From JAICKM01 sp050998805 (lineage in GTDB: Bacteria > Chloroflexota > Chloroflexia > QHBQ01 > JAICKM01): a stretch of 64,000 nt of DNA. The notes beneath the pieces were generated by a model, which ran no database searches, was not told where the DNA came from, and saw only the letters and a program-made list of their open reading frames with translations. Of the stretch, positions 25,420 to 33,535 are shown piece by piece. Position 1 is the stretch's first letter, and every line of letters begins with the position of its first letter. The position numbers and the translations under genes are program-made. The stretch lies in assembly GCA_050998805.1 (NCBI GenBank), contig JBPCPV010000031.1, positions 62,001-126,000 of the forward strand, written 5' to 3'.

Positions 25420-25435
25420 CTAACCGCTTGGTTAG
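25420..25435. promoter_or_regulatory. Palindromic operator before the beta-oxidation operon
   Basis: CTAACC-GCTT-GGTTAG has perfect 6-bp arms and lies 20 bases before the dehydrogenase start, where a promoter -10 would be. Its size and place fit a TetR-type fatty-acid regulator site; the regulator itself is not in the window. Confidence 0.55.
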
Positions 25436-25506
25436 TTTTTGAGGCTAAAACGGACCCCGCCGTGCTAACGGGGTATACTTTGTTCCTTGCCTATCAGGGA
25501 AAGGAG

Positions 25507-25545
25507 TTCGGCTCCCCCCTCCCGTGTGGGGAAGGGGGAGCCGAA
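25507..25545. terminator. Long hairpin between the S-layer-type gene and the beta-oxidation operon
   Basis: Arms 25507-25518 and 25534-25545 pair perfectly over 12 bases, with further pairing inside the loop. It ends eight bases from the S-layer-type gene's stop and fits its terminator. The C-run/G-run core resembles the weaker palindrome at 1427-1454. Confidence 0.65.
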
Positions 25546-25552
25546 GATGAGA

Positions 25553-28500
25553 TTACGGCGTGGATGCGCCGCCGCAAGTCGTCGCGGGGTTGGTGATGGA
25601 CAGGTAGACGATCTTGGCGATCTGCCCCCTTATCGCGTTGTTGTAGGGTCGGAACGTGTGGTCCGAATACCCGCTGATCACACCGTGGCATACAGCCGTC
25701 TCAATCACGGTGTAGAACGTTGAGTTCGGCGGCACATCGGTGAAAGTCGGCGTCGTCGGGTTGTAGAGTGCCCAGCCTGCCGCGATCACATCGATCTTGG
25801 CGAGTTGGCCGCGTGTCACGTAGTTGTACGGTAGGAAGTACGGGCGGTTCCGGCTGTCGCAAGGACCAGCCGGTGCCATACCGCAGTTGTAGCCGCTCAC
25901 GATGTTGTCTGCCGCCGCCGTCTCTATCACCGAGAAGAAGGGGTTGGCAGGGGTCACATCGGTGAACGTGTAGGCCCCACCGGTCGGGGTCGTGATCGCC
26001 TTCTGGAAGCCGAAGACCACGATCTTGACCATCTGGGAGCGAGTCGTGTTGGTGTACGGCCTGAACGTGCCGTCGTTGTAGCCGCTGACGATGCCATGAC
26101 AGTAGAGGTACTGCACCGGCGTGTAGAAGTAGTCGCTCATATGCACGTCAGAGAAGTTGATCGTGCAAGCTGTCACTGTCGCCGTAGCGACCGGACGCAC
26201 CGTCGCTGTGGCGGTGTCGAACGGAGCTACCGTCGGTGTGTTGGTCGCGACGGGCGGTATAGTCGGTGTACCGGTTGCGATGGGCGGTATAGTCGGTGTA
26301 TCGGTTGCGATGGGCGGTATAGTCGGTGTATCAGTCACGACGGGCGGAGTAGTCGGTGTATTGGTCGCAACGGGCACCGTAGTAGCTGTCGCTGTTGGGC
26401 ACGGCGGCAGGGTGAAGTCGAACTCCTTGCCGGCCGTCAGGATGTTTGTGTTACATGAGGCTTGGGTAAAGGCACTCATGTCCTTCTCCACGCCGATTGT
26501 CGCGTTGATACCTCCGGTGCCGACATTGGTTCCATAGACGATGCTGAAGCCGGTGGACCCCTCATGGAACACTAGCTCGAAGTTGATGTTCGAGTTGTTT
26601 CGGAGCACCATGGCCCGCCATTCTACGTAGTAAGTCCGGTTGGGGGCGATACCTGTCACGTTCGTGAAGACGCCCTGGCCCGCACCGCTGGTGATCAGGT
26701 CATCCCAGTAGCCGCTGATCGTATAGCTGAAGATCGGCACCGGCAAGCAAGCGCTGCCGAAGGCCGAGTCGCTGCTGTTGAACTCCAAGTTGCCGTTCGA
26801 GCTGACGAACGCCGTGTTGAAACTGCGGTCGTAGAGGTTGATCGTGAACGGCGTCGTGATGTAGGTGGTGCAGTCGTCGCAGTGGTTGGTGATGTCTAAG
26901 ATACCCGGCACGAGCGTGCCGGTCGTGGTTATCACAGTGTAGTTCGCGCAGACGGAAGGCACCGGTATCGGCGTGCTGCTCGCAGTAGCCGTGGGCGTGG
27001 AGGTCGGCGGCGTGCCGGTCGCGGTCGGCGTGGGTGTAGTCGCCCCGCAGCTCGGGAACTTGAACCTGCCGATGCGGGTGTCCCATGAGGAAGCGCTGGT
27101 GGCCTGGTAGTACTCCTGGGTGAACCAGAAGGTGCAGTCGTCGCTAGGGTCCACAGTCATATCGCTGTAGTCACCCCAGCGCCCGCTCGTGCTGAGTTGT
27201 GAGCCGGCGCCGGCGATCAGTGTCGTCTCGCCCTGGCCGAGGATGCCCGGCGGGTCAGTCGCCAAGCGCCCCGCATAGCGGATCTCGGGGTGCATTGTCG
27301 TGCTCGATGTGCTGTAGCCGACAGCTATATTGCTGTCTCGGTCCATAGCGATGCTGCCCATCCATCGGCTGGAGGAGTCGGGCGCATACGTGCCCTGCTG
27401 GAAGATCGAGGGGTTAGTGTCGGGGTTGCGGATTTCGTACCACCGAATCCCTGACTGGTTGTTTCCCACGTTCACCGACTCGTTTGCCACGAGCGCATCA
27501 TGGTCGCCGAAGTTGCGGTACGCCAGCCGGTTCATAAGGTGGTCGTAGAGGCTGTCTAAATATGCATTGGGCGAGACGCCGAGCTGCGGGATGCAGTTGC
27601 GCGAGCCGTTGCAGAGGTTCGGGTTCCAGGGTATCGCGGCCAGGTTGGTCGGGCCGATAAACATCGAGTTCGCGGGGTTGATGAAGTCAACATGGAACTT
27701 CCAGAGGTGGAGCAGGGTGCTGTTGCCCGATGCACTCATGAAAGGCGCAGGCGCACCGGCCGCAGGCAGTGTCGAACCGTCAACATCGGCAGGCAGCAGG
27801 TCGGCGTAGTAGTTGCCGGGGTTGATGAGTTGGAGAGTGGCCGACAGGCCGGAGAGCATCCGCGTGCGGTCCATTGCGCCGGCGATCGGGTTGAAGCTGC
27901 CGCCGCCGCCGAAGACGTTAGCCGTGAAGTAGTAGGCATCCGGCCATACGCCCATCTTCGGGTAGTCGTACAGGTCAGTGTTGCTCTCGATGAACGCATA
28001 CCGATAGTAGGCCCCCGTCGGATCGCCGGTCTGGGACACGGCGACGCACTGGTTATAGGGAGCACTCGACGTGAATTGCGCGATTACCCAGCGATCCGCT
28101 ATCGGGTCGTAGTTCACGGTCGGGTCGCCGTCGTTGTGCGTCTGGCACGCGCCCCCAAAGCCGCTGAAGATGGTGTTGACGGGTCGCGCGCTCTGAATCA
28201 CCGTGCCGTTCTTATCCCAGATCTCGAAGGCCGTGTTCACGGTCTGGACATAATTGTTCGGGCCGACATCGCCGTTCGTATCCGGCGGCAGGCAGCCGCA
28301 GCCCGAAGTCGTCGCGTCAACGCCCTCGAAGGTCAGGCTCGGCGTCGGCATGGCTATCGCGCCGAAGAACCGCTGCACTATCGTGTCGTTTACCTGCTTG
28401 CCCGACAGCGGTAGCGGATTGCGGTTCTCTGGTGCCTCGGTGCGCGGCTGCACCGCAGCCGGCGGGATGTCCCGCAGGGGCGGCGATAGGTCGTGGTGGC

Positions 28501-28726
28501 TTTCCTGGACGACTGTTACGCCGTTCGCCAGGTGCTTGATCGTGCCTTCGGGAAGCTGCGACCCCGCATTATCGAACGAAGCGATGCTGCCGGCCGGCGC
28601 GCTTATCGCCAGGCTCTTGGCCTGTGTGGCGGCTGCGGGCGCAGCCAGCCGCGTTGCGTTTGCCGCGATCCCGCCGGCGAGCAGGAGGGCCATCGTGGCA
28701 AACAAATACAACCAACGTCTGTTCAT
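25553..28726 (-). CDS. Exported protein with three S-layer homology domains
   Basis: The product has 1057 residues. A signal peptide (MNRRWLYLFATMALLLAGG) follows AGGAAAGGAAGAAAC. Residues 60-480 form a large extracellular region with paired cysteines (SGCGCLPPDTNGDVGPNNYV) and propeller-like strands. After a Thr/Pro linker comes a second beta-rich domain (about 500-700), then a tandem Pro/Thr linker made of 10-residue repeats. The C-terminus holds three S-layer homology domains, with INFSDVHMSDYFYTPVQYLY, GYNDGTFRPYTNTTRSQMVK and GYSDHTFRPYNNAIRGQIAK. The SLH part should fix it to the cell wall; the large region may bind polymers or act in adhesion. The catalytic role, if any, is unknown. 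Confidence 0.88.
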   Translation of the reverse strand: MNRRWLYLFATMALLLAGGIAANATRLAAPAAATQAKSLAISAPAGSIASFDNAGSQLPEGTIKHLANGVTVVQESHHDLSPPLRDIPPAAVQPRTEAPENRNPLPLSGKQVNDTIVQRFFGAIAMPTPSLTFEGVDATTSGCGCLPPDTNGDVGPNNYVQTVNTAFEIWDKNGTVIQSARPVNTIFSGFGGACQTHNDGDPTVNYDPIADRWVIAQFTSSAPYNQCVAVSQTGDPTGAYYRYAFIESNTDLYDYPKMGVWPDAYYFTANVFGGGGSFNPIAGAMDRTRMLSGLSATLQLINPGNYYADLLPADVDGSTLPAAGAPAPFMSASGNSTLLHLWKFHVDFINPANSMFIGPTNLAAIPWNPNLCNGSRNCIPQLGVSPNAYLDSLYDHLMNRLAYRNFGDHDALVANESVNVGNNQSGIRWYEIRNPDTNPSIFQQGTYAPDSSSRWMGSIAMDRDSNIAVGYSTSSTTMHPEIRYAGRLATDPPGILGQGETTLIAGAGSQLSTSGRWGDYSDMTVDPSDDCTFWFTQEYYQATSASSWDTRIGRFKFPSCGATTPTPTATGTPPTSTPTATASSTPIPVPSVCANYTVITTTGTLVPGILDITNHCDDCTTYITTPFTINLYDRSFNTAFVSSNGNLEFNSSDSAFGSACLPVPIFSYTISGYWDDLITSGAGQGVFTNVTGIAPNRTYYVEWRAMVLRNNSNINFELVFHEGSTGFSIVYGTNVGTGGINATIGVEKDMSAFTQASCNTNILTAGKEFDFTLPPCPTATATTVPVATNTPTTPPVVTDTPTIPPIATDTPTIPPIATGTPTIPPVATNTPTVAPFDTATATVRPVATATVTACTINFSDVHMSDYFYTPVQYLYCHGIVSGYNDGTFRPYTNTTRSQMVKIVVFGFQKAITTPTGGAYTFTDVTPANPFFSVIETAAADNIVSGYNCGMAPAGPCDSRNRPYFLPYNYVTRGQLAKIDVIAAGWALYNPTTPTFTDVPPNSTFYTVIETAVCHGVISGYSDHTFRPYNNAIRGQIAKIVYLSITNPATTCGGASTP
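26232..26381. repeat. 30-bp coding tandem repeat in the S-layer-type gene
   Basis: Five 30-bp units starting GTCGGTGT, differing by a few bases, encode a 10-residue Pro/Thr repeat of the PPIATDTPTI type on the minus strand. It is a stalk-like linker between the extracellular domains and the SLH domains. Confidence 0.9.
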
Positions 28727-28830
28727 GTTTCTTCCTTTCCTATGTGATATGTGGAGCGAGGAATCTACCATGCCCTGCTCCGTCCGTGGACCATGGCGCG
28801 CAGGTCGGTCGTGCGCGCCAACTGTGATAT

Positions 28831-28859
28831 ATTATAACCCCGACATGGCTATGTGTCAA
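28831..28859 (-). promoter_or_regulatory. Consensus sigma-70 promoter of the S-layer-type gene
   Basis: On the minus strand TTGACA (28859-28854) and TATAAT (28836-28831) are both perfect and 17 bases apart. The -35 overlaps the end of the lipoate ligase gene. The leader is about 100 bases. Confidence 0.85.
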
Positions 28860-29655
28860 ACAAAAGCGGGCGGCCGTCAGCTGTCAACGCGCGCTCGAAG
28901 GCTGCGATTATGGCTCCAGTAGGCGGCAGCGCCGGTAAGAGTTCGTCGAGGCCGACCGCCCGGGCGCGCAACAGCCTATCGAGCCGCTCCCGATCTATGG
29001 AGCGGACCGCGAGCAGCTCGGCGAGCAAGCCCGCGCGAAAGGTCAATGGCAGGCCCGCCTGCAAGAGAACGCCGCCCCGACGCCGCACCTGCGATAGACC
29101 CACCAGCTTGCGCGCCCCCACCGCCGTTTCGTATGGAGAGAGCGACCCAAAGCAGGCCAGCCGCACAAGGTCTTCGTCGCTTATCTCCCCCTCCGGCAGG
29201 CGGCGTAGCGGGCGGTAGGGCGGCGCGGAGCGGACCTCTGCGATAGACACCAGCCGTGCGCCTATGACGCCGAGCGCGGATAGCGCGGCCAGCCACGTCT
29301 GTCCCAGCCAACGGTACGTCTCGGTAACGTCAGCTGGCGCGAGTGGGTGTCCGTGCGGCAGCGCAATGTCGAGGCTTAGGAAGTCAGGCCCCACCAACAC
29401 CCCGGTGCCGCCCGACCTCCTCTGCAACACCGGGATGCTCCGCGCCTTGCAGGCGTCTCTATTGATCAGTTCCGGCGGCTGAAACACTCCCAGGATCAGC
29501 GCCCGGCTGCGCGCCGAATACCATCGCATCGCCGGCCGCGCCGCCCCCTCAGCGAGCATCCCTACCGACCGCTCGATCTGCGCCGCCGCGTCGTTTACTT
29601 CGAGCACCTGCCGGTGCCGGAGGTCAGCAGTAAGTGGCCAAGGGTCGGTGGTCAT
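28849..29655 (-). CDS. Lipoate-protein ligase A / octanoyltransferase-like protein
   Basis: The 268-residue product belongs to the BPL/LplA/LipB fold. The substrate loop is RRSGGTGVLVGPDFLSLDIA and the conserved lysine is in GARKLVGLSQVRRRGGVLLQ. The family attaches lipoyl or octanoyl groups to dehydrogenase E2 or glycine cleavage H proteins; which it uses here is not clear. The N-terminus (MTTDPWPLTADL) resembles the translation of the heptanucleotide repeats and is probably not part of the ancestral protein. The start at 29655 has no obvious ribosome binding site, and a start further in is possible. Confidence 0.85.
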   Translation of the reverse strand: MTTDPWPLTADLRHRQVLEVNDAAAQIERSVGMLAEGAARPAMRWYSARSRALILGVFQPPELINRDACKARSIPVLQRRSGGTGVLVGPDFLSLDIALPHGHPLAPADVTETYRWLGQTWLAALSALGVIGARLVSIAEVRSAPPYRPLRRLPEGEISDEDLVRLACFGSLSPYETAVGARKLVGLSQVRRRGGVLLQAGLPLTFRAGLLAELLAVRSIDRERLDRLLRARAVGLDELLPALPPTGAIIAAFERALTADGRPLLFDT

Positions 29656-29700
29656 GTAGCCATTTTAGTCTATCGCGCGCTCCCATTCAACCACACCGGT

Positions 29701-30411
29701 TCAGCCGAGGTCGAGAACGACGAAGGCTTCGGCCAGGGTCAATCCCACCGGCGCGCCGATGGTCGCAGCGCGCTCATGCCAGCTTGTCTCCAGCGCTCCA
29801 GGGTCTGGAGTCTGGCTGGCATGGGCCAGTCGCGCCGCGATCTTGCGCTCCCACCCCGCCCTGATGTCTACGTAGCTGTCGGGCTTACTGCTCGCGAATA
29901 GCCAGATCTGGCGCACCGCACACGGCCGTAGCCCCGCGGCCTCCTGTTCGGGGAACGCCAGCCGGTCCCGCGCAAGCGGGTAGACCGCGTCCAGAGCCGC
30001 CCGCCCCACCACTCGGTGGTCACGGTGGGCCAGGTACGGCGGCCAGGGGTGTTCCGGGTCGTGGGTGAACACCACGGCAGGTTGCCGGCGGCGGATCTCG
30101 GCGACCAGGGTGGCCCGCAGCGCGCGAGTGTCTTCCACCTCGCCATCGGCCTCCCGCAGGAAGACGACCTCTGCCAATCCCAAGCGGCGCGCTGCTTCTT
30201 GTGCCTCGGCTTCCCGTTCGGCAGCAACCGACGCGGCTGTCGCCTCCGGGTCGGCGCTGCCCTTGTCGCCGGAGGTCACCAAAACCAGCGCCACATCCGC
30301 GCCCGCGTCAATCGCGCGCACGAGCGTGCCAGCGCACCAGCTTTCGACATCGTCCGGGTGGGCGGCAATCACCAAAATCGGCCCTGCGCCCGGCGGTTCG
30401 ATCTGCGACAT
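29701..30411 (-). CDS. PIG-L (LmbE) family deacetylase
   Basis: A zinc-dependent N-acetylglucosamine-type deacetylase fold of about 236 residues. The zinc site is seen in AAHPDDVESWCAG and the third ligand in LAHRDHRVVG; FTHDPEHPWPPY lies between them. The start at 30411 is preceded by CAGAGGACTTGCG. The open frame extends upstream, but those residues lack family similarity and cross the promoter of the divergent nickel transporter gene. The family removes acetyl groups from sugar conjugates such as mycothiol or bacillithiol precursors; the substrate here is unknown. Confidence 0.9.
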   Translation of the reverse strand: MSQIEPPGAGPILVIAAHPDDVESWCAGTLVRAIDAGADVALVLVTSGDKGSADPEATAASVAAEREAEAQEAARRLGLAEVVFLREADGEVEDTRALRATLVAEIRRRQPAVVFTHDPEHPWPPYLAHRDHRVVGRAALDAVYPLARDRLAFPEQEAAGLRPCAVRQIWLFASSKPDSYVDIRAGWERKIAARLAHASQTPDPGALETSWHERAATIGAPVGLTLAEAFVVLDLG

Positions 30412-30479
30412 CGCAAGTCCTCTGCAGCAGACGCGCCCCACTCGCGGCGCATCCAATAACGTCTGCATTTTACTCCCTC

Positions 30480-30508
30480 TTGCAATTAGTTGCAATAGCA
30501 TGTATAAT
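30480..30508 (+). promoter_or_regulatory. Promoter of the Ni/Co transporter gene with overlapping Nur-like palindrome
   Basis: TTGCAA (30480-30485), 17 bases, TATAAT (30503-30508). The -35 belongs to TGCAA-TTAG-TTGCA (30481-30494), a palindrome like the Nur box of Streptomyces (TGCAA/TTGCA arms) but with a 4-base rather than 5-base spacer. Binding there would block RNA polymerase. Confidence 0.7.
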
Positions 30509-30521
30509 GTCTTTGCTCTAT

Positions 30522-30537
30522 TGCGGCAGCTGCCGCA
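30522..30537. promoter_or_regulatory. Perfect 16-bp palindrome downstream of the transporter promoter
   Basis: TGCGGCAGCTGCCGCA is fully self-complementary and lies just after the expected transcription start. It could be an operator or a hairpin in the leader RNA. Confidence 0.55.
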
Positions 30538-30584
30538 TGTAGCGCTCCTGCTGAATCCGTTATCACGAGAGGAGACTTGGTGTC

Positions 30585-31643
30585 ATGCGTGGACTGATCG
30601 CCCGCATCTTCAACGACCAATCACAAGAGATCCGCGGCAAAATCGCCAGCATGTACACACTGCTGCTGATCATCAACGTCACCCTCTGGGCGCTCACGTT
30701 GCTGGTCTCCACCCAGTACGCGGTCGTGCTCGGCACCGCGCTCCTCGCCTTCTCGTTCGGCCTCCGCCACGGCGTAGACGCCGACCACATCGCAGCCATA
30801 GACAACGTGACCCGCAAACTGATGCAGGACGGCAAGCGCCCAGTCGCCGTCGGTTTCTTCTTCTCCCTGGGCCACTCCACCGTCGTCGTGCTGCTCAGTA
30901 TATTGGTCGCAATCGCGGCGGCCTTCGTACAAAGCAACCTCCCCCAGTGGAAGGAGACCGGCACCATCGTCGGCACCTTCATCTCCGGTGCCTTCCTGTA
31001 TGTCATCGGTTTCATCAACCTGCTCGTGCTGCTGGACATTTACCGCATGTTCCGCCGGGTCACCACGGGGGGTGCCTACTCCGAAGAGACGCTGGAGACC
31101 TTCCTGGCTAACCGCGGCATGATGAACCGCTTCTTCGGCCCGATCGTGCGCCAGATCGACCGCAGTTGGAAGATGTACCCGCTCGGCTTCTTGTTCGGCC
31201 TCGGCTTCGACACCGCGAGCGAGGTGGCGCTGCTCGGTATCTCAGCAGCCGCCGGCGGTGCCGGTATGCCGCTCTGGATCGTAATACTCTTCCCGCTGCT
31301 CTTCGCCGCCGGCATGAGCCTGGTGGATACCACCGACTCGATCATGATGCTCGGCGCATATGGCTGGGCGTTCGTCAAGCCGGTACGCAAGCTCTACTAC
31401 AACATGATCATCACCTTCGTCTCGGTGCTCATCGCCGTGGTGATCGGCACCGTCGAGTTCCTGAGCATCATCGCCAGCCAGTTCAAGCTGACCGGCGACT
31501 TCTGGGCTTTGGTCAGCAACCTCGATTTTGGCACCATCGGCGTGCTGATCATCGGCATCTTCATTCTAGCTTGGGTTGGCTCGACGGTGATTTACAGGGT
31601 CAAGAACTACGACGCCATCGAGGCGTCGACCGAGCAGGTTTAA
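30585..31643 (+). CDS. Nickel/cobalt transporter, NiCoT (HoxN/NixA) family
   Basis: High-affinity Ni2+/Co2+ permease of the inner membrane with about eight helices. The NiCoT signature RHGVDADHIAAIDN is intact, as are SLGHSTVVVL and GLGFDTASEVALLG. The product has 352 residues. The Fur-family gene starts 16 bases after its stop and has a good GGAGG site, so they are probably co-transcribed. The Nur-like palindrome at the promoter points to metal-dependent feedback. Whether nickel or cobalt is the main substrate is not decided by the sequence. Confidence 0.92.
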   Translation: MRGLIARIFNDQSQEIRGKIASMYTLLLIINVTLWALTLLVSTQYAVVLGTALLAFSFGLRHGVDADHIAAIDNVTRKLMQDGKRPVAVGFFFSLGHSTVVVLLSILVAIAAAFVQSNLPQWKETGTIVGTFISGAFLYVIGFINLLVLLDIYRMFRRVTTGGAYSEETLETFLANRGMMNRFFGPIVRQIDRSWKMYPLGFLFGLGFDTASEVALLGISAAAGGAGMPLWIVILFPLLFAAGMSLVDTTDSIMMLGAYGWAFVKPVRKLYYNMIITFVSVLIAVVIGTVEFLSIIASQFKLTGDFWALVSNLDFGTIGVLIIGIFILAWVGSTVIYRVKNYDAIEASTEQV

Positions 31644-31659
31644 GGAAACGGAGGCCCGA

Positions 31660-32097
31660 ATGGTCGAAGATCGCCTGACCGAATATAGCGCGAAGCTCGT
31701 CGCCAGCGGGGTGCGACTCACCCCACAGAGGTTCATGGTGCTCGAGGTGCTCGCCGCCAACCCCGGCCACATCACCGCAGACCGCGTGCTCGCCAGCGTC
31801 CAGCGCCGCTATGCCCACGTCAACAAGACCACCGTCTATCGCACACTCGACCTTCTGACCGAGCTAGGCATGGTGGCCCAAACCGAGATGGGCGGCAACC
31901 AGGCCGAATACGAACTCCTCGAGCGCCCGCACCACCACCTGATCTGCAAAAAGTGCGGCATGGAGTTAGAACTCCCCGATTCGACGCTCAACCCGCTCCG
32001 CAGGCTCATCGAAGCCGAACACGGCTTCGTGCCTTCCTTCGACCACTTCGCCCTCTTCGGCATCTGCCGAGATTGCCGCCAACCCGGGGAGACCTGA
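31660..32097 (+). CDS. Fur-family metalloregulator (Nur/Zur-like)
   Basis: The 145-residue product has the winged helix SGVRLTPQRFMVLEVLAANP and NKTTVYRTLDLLTELGMV. The metal-binding dimerisation domain has HHHLICKKCGMELELP (His cluster and CxxC) and FALFGICRDCR (second CxxC). Position after a Ni/Co transporter and the Nur-like box argue for a nickel-responsive regulator rather than an iron one. This is inference; Zur and Fur have the same fold. It has GGAGG before its ATG. Confidence 0.88.
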   Translation: MVEDRLTEYSAKLVASGVRLTPQRFMVLEVLAANPGHITADRVLASVQRRYAHVNKTTVYRTLDLLTELGMVAQTEMGGNQAEYELLERPHHHLICKKCGMELELPDSTLNPLRRLIEAEHGFVPSFDHFALFGICRDCRQPGET

Positions 32098-32188
32098 GTC
32101 GGTCACGCTCCCTCCGTCCCGCCGTCCCCGCCGACTGGCCTGGGCCGCGCTCCTCGCGCTCGCGACCCTACTGCTCGCCGGCGGACTG

Positions 32189-33535
32189 GTGTTGGCCCTG
32201 CGTCCTGGGTTGCCCTCCCGCCCCGCCCCCGCCATCTCCGCGAGCTTCACATCAACCCCACCCACTGACTCTGTCGAAGCCGCCGCGCCTATCCGCCTCG
32301 ACGTGATGCTCGACCTGCGCGAGCCTGCCGGCAGCGGGCCGCGCCCCAGCCCCTACGTTGATGTGCAGCTCCGCGACGCCAACGGCCGCCCCGCCCCCAC
32401 CGGCGGCGCGCAGAACACCCCCCAGCCGTTGCACATCACCGAAACCGCCACACACTGGGCCGCTGAGATGAGCGCCCCCACCTCCCCTGGGGCCTACCAT
32501 GTACACCTCTTCGTCCGCGGCACCGGCGGTCCGGACGCCGAGTACGACCTGCCCGCGCCCGTGCTCACCGTCGTGCCGCAGGTGGATTACAACGGCGGCC
32601 TCGTCTACAGCCGCAACGGCAACCTCTGGCGCACCGACACCAACGGCCTCCACACCCACCTCATCACCTTCTACAATGGTGATGGCCGCGCCGACGGCCC
32701 CGCGTGGTCACCCGACGGCCTACACATCGCCTTCACCCGCACACTGCCTGCCGAGGCCAGCCAGATCCCCGACAGCGAACTCTGGGAGAGCGACCCCTCC
32801 GGCGCGCAGCCCCATCCCCTCGTCACACGCCGCGCCGACGAAGACCTCGCCTCTCCCGCCTTCGCCCCCGACGCCGCCCTCCTCTTCACCTCCGACCGCA
32901 CGATAGACCCAGCGACCGGCTCGACCCCGACTCTCGACCGGCTGACCGCAGCTGACGAGTCGTGGCGCATCGCCCGCCAGGACGCATCCGGCGCGCGCAC
33001 CACGCTCGTCCAATCCGGGCAGATGCCCGACATGGCCCACGACGGGCGGTTGCTCGCCTACATAGGCGCGCCCGACGCCCTCGCCGAAAGCGAAACCTTG
33101 CCGACCCATACCCTGATGCTCGCTGACGGCGGCGGCTCGGCCCCCCGCGTCCTCGTCCCCGGCGACAGCTTCCAGGATGTTTTCGCCCCCCACATCTCGC
33201 CCGACGGTGCCGCCGTCGCCTTCGCGGCAGTAAATCGCCTCGACGTGCCCGATGGCCTCAACCTGCTCCAAATACTCGGCCTCGACGCTCTCCCTGCGCG
33301 CGCCAACGGTCTGCCCTGGGACATCTACCTGGTGCCGAGCGCCGGCGGCACCCCGGCCCGCATCACCCACCTGAACGCCGACCTGCCCTTCCCCGCATGG
33401 TCGCCCGACGGCAAGACGCTCGCAATTCTCGACGAAAAGGGCCTCTTCCTGCTCGATATGTCCCACCCGACTGCCCCCTTGCGCCAGATCGGCCCTGGCT
33501 CGAGCCACGGCCAGCTCGCCTGGTCCCGCCGATAA
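32189..33535 (+). CDS. Exported TolB/PD40-type beta-propeller protein (5' end uncertain)
   Basis: From the GTG at 32189 the product has 448 residues. An N-terminal beta domain (about 20-130, APIRLDVMLDLREPAGSG) resembles YtkA/CopC-like domains, and the rest has PD40 repeats such as AWSPDGLHIAFTR and AWSPDGKTLAILD. The signal or anchor helix (LAWAALLALATLLLAGG) is upstream of this GTG, in the same frame and next to the fur gene. No ATG, GTG or TTG opens that part, so the true start must be non-canonical or the helix is only partly included. The gene is directly followed by the CopD-like gene (TAA-ATG). Confidence 0.75.
   Translation: MLALRPGLPSRPAPAISASFTSTPPTDSVEAAAPIRLDVMLDLREPAGSGPRPSPYVDVQLRDANGRPAPTGGAQNTPQPLHITETATHWAAEMSAPTSPGAYHVHLFVRGTGGPDAEYDLPAPVLTVVPQVDYNGGLVYSRNGNLWRTDTNGLHTHLITFYNGDGRADGPAWSPDGLHIAFTRTLPAEASQIPDSELWESDPSGAQPHPLVTRRADEDLASPAFAPDAALLFTSDRTIDPATGSTPTLDRLTAADESWRIARQDASGARTTLVQSGQMPDMAHDGRLLAYIGAPDALAESETLPTHTLMLADGGGSAPRVLVPGDSFQDVFAPHISPDGAAVAFAAVNRLDVPDGLNLLQILGLDALPARANGLPWDIYLVPSAGGTPARITHLNADLPFPAWSPDGKTLAILDEKGLFLLDMSHPTAPLRQIGPGSSHGQLAWSRR

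Noticed and set aside
26232..26381. Regular 30-bp repeats that could suggest a CRISPR array
   Set aside because: The units are directly adjacent without spacers and are translated in frame as a Pro/Thr linker; there are no cas genes.
29620..29655. A further heptamer array at the start of the lipoate ligase gene
   Set aside because: The bases give MTTDPWPLTAD-like residues similar to other arrays, but the period is too degraded to call a repeat.
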